Source: Streptacidiphilus sp. ASG 303
Lineage (GTDB): Bacteria; Actinomycetota; Actinomycetes; Streptomycetales; Streptomycetaceae
DNA length: 64,000 bases
Assembly: GCF_020991365.1 (NCBI RefSeq)
Contig: NZ_JAJLRA010000010.1
Coordinates: 153,665-217,664 of the forward strand
Direction of reading: 5' to 3'
This document shows, piece after piece, positions 60,229-64,000 of this stretch. Position 1 is the stretch's first letter, and every line of letters starts with the position of its first letter. The position numbers and the translations under genes were made by a program. The notes below the pieces were generated by a model. That model did no database searches. It was given only the letters and a program-made list of their open reading frames with translations, and was not told where the DNA came from.

Positions 60229-60603
60229 ATGACCAACATGGAAGCGGCACTCAAGGAAGCGATGAGCATCGAGGGCGCCGTCGGTGTCGCCCTGGTCGAC
60301 TACAGCAGCGGCATGGCCCTCGGCACCCTGGGAAGCAGCAAGGAGCTCGACCTCAACGTCGCCGCGGCGGGCAACACCGACGTGGTCCGCGCCAAGATGC
60401 GCACGATGGAGATGCTCAACCTCCACAACGAGACCATCGAGGACATCCTGATCACCCTGACGGCCCAGTACCACCTGATCCGTCCGCTGACGCACCGCAC
60501 CAGCAAGGGGATCTTCCTCTACCTGGCCCTCGACCGGCACCGGGCGAACCTGGCCATGGCCAGGCACATCATCCGCAGGCTCGAGGAGAACCTCGAGATC
60601 TGA
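60229..60603 (+). CDS. Orphan Roadblock/LC7 protein, copy 2
   Basis: A 124-residue Roadblock/LC7 protein and close paralogue of the one at 28758-29129; the core LDLNVAAAGNTDVVRAKMR is unchanged and differences concentrate in the N- and C-termini (last 12 residues unlike). As with copy 1 there is no cvnA, DUF742 or GTPase gene nearby. ATG at 60229 is preceded by GGAGG 11 bases upstream; ATG at 60238 is a less likely alternative. Two such close copies in 31 kb suggest they form homo- and hetero-dimers, or that one titrates the other. Confidence 0.88.
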   Translation: MTNMEAALKEAMSIEGAVGVALVDYSSGMALGTLGSSKELDLNVAAAGNTDVVRAKMRTMEMLNLHNETIEDILITLTAQYHLIRPLTHRTSKGIFLYLALDRHRANLAMARHIIRRLEENLEI

Positions 60604-60706
60604 CCGCACCGCGGCAGCCGGGCCGTCCGCCGCGCCCCCGGGCCGGTCGGCGGCCCGACGCGTGTCCGGGCCCCGGGACGCGCCGGCCCCGGGACCGGGT
60701 CCGGGA

Positions 60707-60727
60707 GGCCGGGCCCCGGGCCCGGCC
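60707..60727. terminator. Palindrome between convergent genes
   Basis: GGCCGGGCCC (60707-60716) pairs with GGGCCCGGCC (60718-60727) around one base; a realistic fold would open the centre. It sits between the second Roadblock gene and the aminotransferase, with further GGCCCCGGGAC dyads to its left. Probably a shared terminator. Confidence 0.45.
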
Positions 60728-60743
60728 GCGGAGGACGGGCCCC

Positions 60744-62255
60744 TCAGCGGTTGGCCACCGCCTGCTTCACCAGCGTCCGGCCGAAGTCCCACATCAGGCC
60801 GCTGCCGCGGTGGGCGTCGTCCATCACGTCGGTGAAGGCGTCGACGAAGCGGTCCACGTCGCGCTCGGTGACGACCAGCGGCGGGATCAGCTTGATGACC
60901 TCCAGGTGGTCCCCGGAGACCTGGGTGAGGATGCGGTGCCGCTGCATCAGCGGTACCACCACCATCTGGGCGAAGAGCCCCTTGCGGGCCGCCTGGAGCG
61001 CGGCCCAGCGGGTGCGCAGCGCCAGCGAGCGCGGCCGGCCGAACTCGATGCCGACCATCAGTCCGCGCCCCCGCACGTCCGCCAGCAGCTCGTAGCGGTC
61101 CACCAGGGCCGCGAGCCGCCCGCGCAGCAGGTCCCCGGTCCGGCGGGCGTGGGCGACGGTCCCCTCGTCCTCCATCACCTGGAGGACGGCCAGGCCGGCC
61201 GCCATGGCCTGCGCGTTGGAGCCGAAGCTCGCGGAGTGCACCAGCACCCGGTCCATGGAGGAGTACACCTTGCGGAAGATCCAGTCCTTCCCCAGGGTCG
61301 CCCCGACCGGCACGTACCCGCCGGAGAGTGCCTTGGCCGCGCAGACCAGGTCGGGCTCCACGCCCTCCTCGTGCTGGTGGGCGAAGAAGTCGCCGGTGCG
61401 GCCGATGCCGGTCTGCACCTCGTCGCAGACCAGCAGCGCCCCGTGCCGGTGCAGCAGGTCCTGCGCCGCCCGCAGCCAGCCGAGCGGGGCCGCGTGCACG
61501 CCCTTGCCCTGGATCGGCTCCACGATGAGCGCGGCCACGTCGCCCCGGCGCAGCTCGCGCTCCAGCGCGTCCAGGTCGCCCAGCGGGATCGCGGTGTCGG
61601 GCAGCAGGGGGCCGAAGCCCTTGCGGAACCCCTCCTCCCCGTTGACCGAGAGGGAGCCGGTGGTGAGGCCGTGGAAGGCGTGCTCGCAGTAGAGGATCCG
61701 GCGGCGGCCGGTGGCGCAGCGGGCGAACTTCAGCGCCGTCTCCACCGCCTCGGTGCCGCTGTTGCCGAAGAAGACCCGGTCCAGGTGGGGGGTGTGGGCG
61801 AGCAGCCGCTCGGCGAGGAGGCCGGGCAGCGGTGAGCAGTCGAAGCGGGTGAGGTCGGGCAGGTCGAGGTCCATCGCCTGCTGCACGGCGGCACGCACCA
61901 CCGGGTGGTGGCGGCCCAGGGCGAAGACGCCGAAGCCGGCGAGCATGTCGAGGTACTCGTTGCCCGCGGCGTCGTAGAAGTAGGGGCCCTCGGCACGTTC
62001 GTAGAACCGGTCGAAGCCGATGGTCCGCAGGACCCGCGGCAGCTGCGGGTTGAGGTACCGCTCCTGCAGGTCGTAGCGCTCGGCGCCGCGCTCGGCGATC
62101 AGGGCCGCGAGGTCGAAGCCCCTGCCGGGGCGGGAGGCGGCCCCGGGACCGGTTCCCGCGGCGCCGGGAGCGGCGGGGCCCGGGCCGGCCGGGGACGTGG
62201 GGGCGCCGGGCCGGCCGGGCTCCTCGGCACGGGGGGCGACGGTGTCAGAGGCCAC
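60744..62255 (-). CDS. hpnO: Class III PLP aminotransferase, hopanoid-type (HpnO-like)
   Basis: A 503-residue fold-type I aminotransferase. After a Gly/Pro-rich leader of about 45 residues come [51 protein letters not shown] (PLP-binding Asp) and [15 protein letters not shown] (Schiff-base Lys). The long GLMVGIEFG and [18 protein letters not shown] parts match aminotransferases encoded next to dxs in Streptomyces hopanoid clusters, where they aminate ribosylhopane. GTG at 62255 overlaps the dxs stop by 11 bases. It is the last gene of that operon; assignment to hopanoids rests on known gene order. Confidence 0.78.
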   Translation of the reverse strand: MASDTVAPRAEEPGRPGAPTSPAGPGPAAPGAAGTGPGAASRPGRGFDLAALIAERGAERYDLQERYLNPQLPRVLRTIGFDRFYERAEGPYFYDAAGNEYLDMLAGFGVFALGRHHPVVRAAVQQAMDLDLPDLTRFDCSPLPGLLAERLLAHTPHLDRVFFGNSGTEAVETALKFARCATGRRRILYCEHAFHGLTTGSLSVNGEEGFRKGFGPLLPDTAIPLGDLDALERELRRGDVAALIVEPIQGKGVHAAPLGWLRAAQDLLHRHGALLVCDEVQTGIGRTGDFFAHQHEEGVEPDLVCAAKALSGGYVPVGATLGKDWIFRKVYSSMDRVLVHSASFGSNAQAMAAGLAVLQVMEDEGTVAHARRTGDLLRGRLAALVDRYELLADVRGRGLMVGIEFGRPRSLALRTRWAALQAARKGLFAQMVVVPLMQRHRILTQVSGDHLEVIKLIPPLVVTERDVDRFVDAFTDVMDDAHRGSGLMWDFGRTLVKQAVANR

Positions 62256-64000
62256 GGTGGGGTTCCCCTCCTCGGGTGCGGGCGGTACCGGCGGCGCGCG
62301 GGCTGCGGACGGGGACGCGCGCGGGGGCGTCCGGGCCGTCCGCCCCGTTCGGCCGGGGGCGGGATGCGGTGCGCGGGCGCTCGGCGGCGCGGGCGCGGTC
62401 GGCGGTGCGGACCGGGACGGGCCGGGGGCCTGGGGCGGAGGTCCTGCCGTCGTCGGCCGCGGCGCCGGCCGCCCGGGCGCGCTCCCCGTCGTCCGCGGTC
62501 CGCGGCCCGGTGCGGGGCCGGGCTGTGCGGACGAGCCGGGCGGCGCGGTCGGCGATGCCGGGGCCGGTCAGCCCCAGCTCCTCCAGGATCTGGCCGCGGG
62601 AGGCGTGGCCGAGGAACTCCTGCGGGATGCCGAGGTCGCGCAGCGGCAGGTCCACGTCGGCGTCGCGCAGCGCCTGGGCGACGGCGGAGCCGACGCCGCC
62701 GGCGCGGCCGTTGTCCTCGACGGTGACCACGGTGCGGTGCCCCGCAGCGAGCCGCACCAGGGCCGGGTCGACGGGCTTGACCCAGCGGGGGTCGACCACG
62801 GTGGCGGTGACGCCCCGGTCGGCGAGCAGGCGGGCCGCGTCGAGGCAGGGGCCGGCCATGGTGCCGACGGCGACCAGCAGCACGTCCGGCCGGTCGGCGG
62901 GCCCGCCGGGCGGGGCGGTGCGCAGCAGCACGTCGACACCGCCGATCCGCTCGACGGCGGGCACGGCGGGGCCGGTGTCGGCCTTGGGGAAGCGGACGAC
63001 GGTGGGGGCGTCGTCGACGTCGACGGCCTCGCGGAGCTGGGCGCGGAGCTGGTCGGCGTCGCGGGGTGCGGCCAGCCGCAGCCCGGGGACGACCTGGAGG
63101 ATCGACATGTCCCACATGCCGTTGTGGCTGGCCCCGTCGGTGCCGGTGACCCCGGCCCGGTCCAGTACGAACGTCACGCCCAGGCGGTGCAGGGCCACGT
63201 CCATCAGGACCTGGTCGAAGGCCCGGTTGAGGAACGTCGCGTACACCGCGACGACCGGGTGCAGGCCCCCGGTGGCCAGGCCCGCCGCCGAGACCGCCGC
63301 GTGCTGCTCGGCGATCCCCACGTCGTAGACCCGCTCGGGGAACTCCCGCGCGAACGGCGCCAGGCCCACCGGGTGCAGCATCGCCGCGGTGATCGCCACC
63401 ACGTCCCGCCGCTCCCGGCCCAGCGCCACCATCTCCCCGCCGAAGACCGATGTCCACGAGGCGCCCGTGGACGGGGAGAGCGGGAGGCAGGTGGCGGGGT
63501 CCATCGGGCCCACGGCGTGGAAGCGGTCCTCGTCGTGCTGCTCGGCGGGCCGGTGGCCGCGGCCCTTCTGGGTCAGGCAGTGCACGATGACCGGGCCGCC
63601 GAAGTCGCGGGCCCGTCTCAGGGCGGACTCCAGGGCGCCGATGTCGTGGCCGTCGACCGGGCCGATGTACTTCAGGCCCAGGTCCTCGAACATGCCCTGC
63701 GGGGCGAAGGAGTCCTTGAACCCCTTCTTGGCCCCGTGCAGGGCGTCGAACACCGGTCGCCCCAGCACGGGGGTGCGCTCCAGCGCCTCCCGCGTCCAGG
63801 AGAGGAACCGCTCGTAGCCCCGGGTGGTGCGCAGGGTGGCGAGGTGGTCGGCGAGGCCGCCGACGGTGGGCGCGTAGGAGCGCTCGTTGTCGTTGACGAC
63901 GATGACCACGGGCCGGTCCTCGGCGTCGGCGATGTTGTTCAGCGCCTCCCAGGCCATGCCGCCGGTCAGCGCGCCGTCGCCGATCACCGCGACCACCGGG
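62245..64000 (-). CDS. dxs: 1-deoxy-D-xylulose-5-phosphate synthase, N-terminus cut by the window
   Basis: Thiamine-diphosphate enzyme that makes DXP from pyruvate and glyceraldehyde-3-phosphate, the first step of the MEP isoprenoid pathway. The fragment begins [20 protein letters not shown], the ThDP-binding GDG...N motif, and runs through [39 protein letters not shown] and [20 protein letters not shown] (transketolase C-terminal domain). About 120 residues are missing on the left. After the normal end ([20 protein letters not shown]) the protein continues for about 95 Arg/Pro/Ala-rich residues, longer than housekeeping Dxs. It is translationally coupled to the aminotransferase, so it likely feeds a dedicated triterpenoid pathway. 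Confidence 0.9.
   Translation of the reverse strand, partial: PVVAVIGDGALTGGMAWEALNNIADAEDRPVVIVVNDNERSYAPTVGGLADHLATLRTTRGYERFLSWTREALERTPVLGRPVFDALHGAKKGFKDSFAPQGMFEDLGLKYIGPVDGHDIGALESALRRARDFGGPVIVHCLTQKGRGHRPAEQHDEDRFHAVGPMDPATCLPLSPSTGASWTSVFGGEMVALGRERRDVVAITAAMLHPVGLAPFAREFPERVYDVGIAEQHAAVSAAGLATGGLHPVVAVYATFLNRAFDQVLMDVALHRLGVTFVLDRAGVTGTDGASHNGMWDMSILQVVPGLRLAAPRDADQLRAQLREAVDVDDAPTVVRFPKADTGPAVPAVERIGGVDVLLRTAPPGGPADRPDVLLVAVGTMAGPCLDAARLLADRGVTATVVDPRWVKPVDPALVRLAAGHRTVVTVEDNGRAGGVGSAVAQALRDADVDLPLRDLGIPQEFLGHASRGQILEELGLTGPGIADRAARLVRTARPRTGPRTADDGERARAAGAAADDGRTSAPGPRPVPVRTADRARAAERPRTASRPRPNGADGPDAPARVPVRSPRAAGTARTRGGEPHRGL

Noticed and set aside
1..64000. tRNA, rRNA, insertion sequences or attachment sites
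   Set aside because: I found no cloverleaf, CCA end, transposase motif or terminal inverted repeat with target duplication anywhere in the window.

Overview
The window is very GC-rich chromosomal DNA with strong G/C bias at third codon positions, frequent GTG starts and several leaderless-type promoters. The families present point to an actinobacterium, most likely Streptomyces or a close relative: an ergothioneine operon, a MalR/malEFG/aglA locus, Roadblock proteins of the CvnB type, a CtpI-type P-ATPase, an F420/PPOX-type enzyme, mycothiol-related and I78 proteins, and a Dxs/aminotransferase pair like the one in hopanoid clusters. I see no tRNA, rRNA, CRISPR, insertion sequence or phage gene, so this looks like ordinary chromosome, not an island.

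Layout. 0-7 kb: a leftward maltose/maltodextrin operon (malE, malF, malG, alpha-glucosidase, malR) with a MalR-type palindrome upstream. 7-10 kb: homogentisate dioxygenase and fumarylacetoacetase (end of tyrosine catabolism), then a small PPOX-fold oxidoreductase. 10-16.4 kb: leftward egtABCD (ergothioneine) with a MalY/PatB-type C-S lyase just upstream that seems to start at CTG. 16.6-25.5 kb: SMP-30 lactonase, a large LuxR-family (LAL) regulator, a class I terpene synthase, a zinc alcohol dehydrogenase, a SAM methyltransferase and an MFS transporter. 25.7-29.1 kb: a TetR/DHA2 efflux pair, an ArsR regulator and a Roadblock protein. 29.5-34.9 kb: a DUF1206 membrane protein, an acetyltransferase, three Nudix or Nudix-like genes and a molybdopterin oxidoreductase with its cytochrome b subunit. 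35.1-43.3 kb: TetR, an Ala/Pro-rich protein with three copies of a 15-residue motif, a 1661-residue P-type ATPase and a STAS protein. 43.5-47.2 kb: a heterodimeric ABC exporter. 47.7-54.6 kb: a small orphan, a MarR protein made of two fused MarR units, a TetR-controlled three-gene operon (phosphotransferase and two SDRs), a PAP2 phosphatase and an I78-type inhibitor. 55-64 kb: GlcNAc-kinase-like protein, maleylpyruvate-isomerase-family protein, Hsp20, glycosyltransferase 2, a small membrane protein, a second Roadblock protein, and the 3' end of an isoprenoid/hopanoid-type operon (dxs, class III aminotransferase).

How the parts fit. The mal genes import maltodextrins and hydrolyse them to glucose. 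hmgA-fahA take homogentisate to fumarate and acetoacetate. egtABCD make hercynylcysteine sulfoxide, and the adjacent C-S lyase is a plausible last-step enzyme. The TetR/phosphotransferase/FabG/SDR set looks like a regulated acyl-chain catabolic unit. The features that deserve most attention are the repeat-motif protein beside CtpI, the near-identical orphan Roadblock pair, the single-chain MarR dimer, the ABC pair with complementary degenerate ATP sites, and the CTG-started lyase next to egtA. No run was made against any database; all identifications rest on motif and family recognition by eye.
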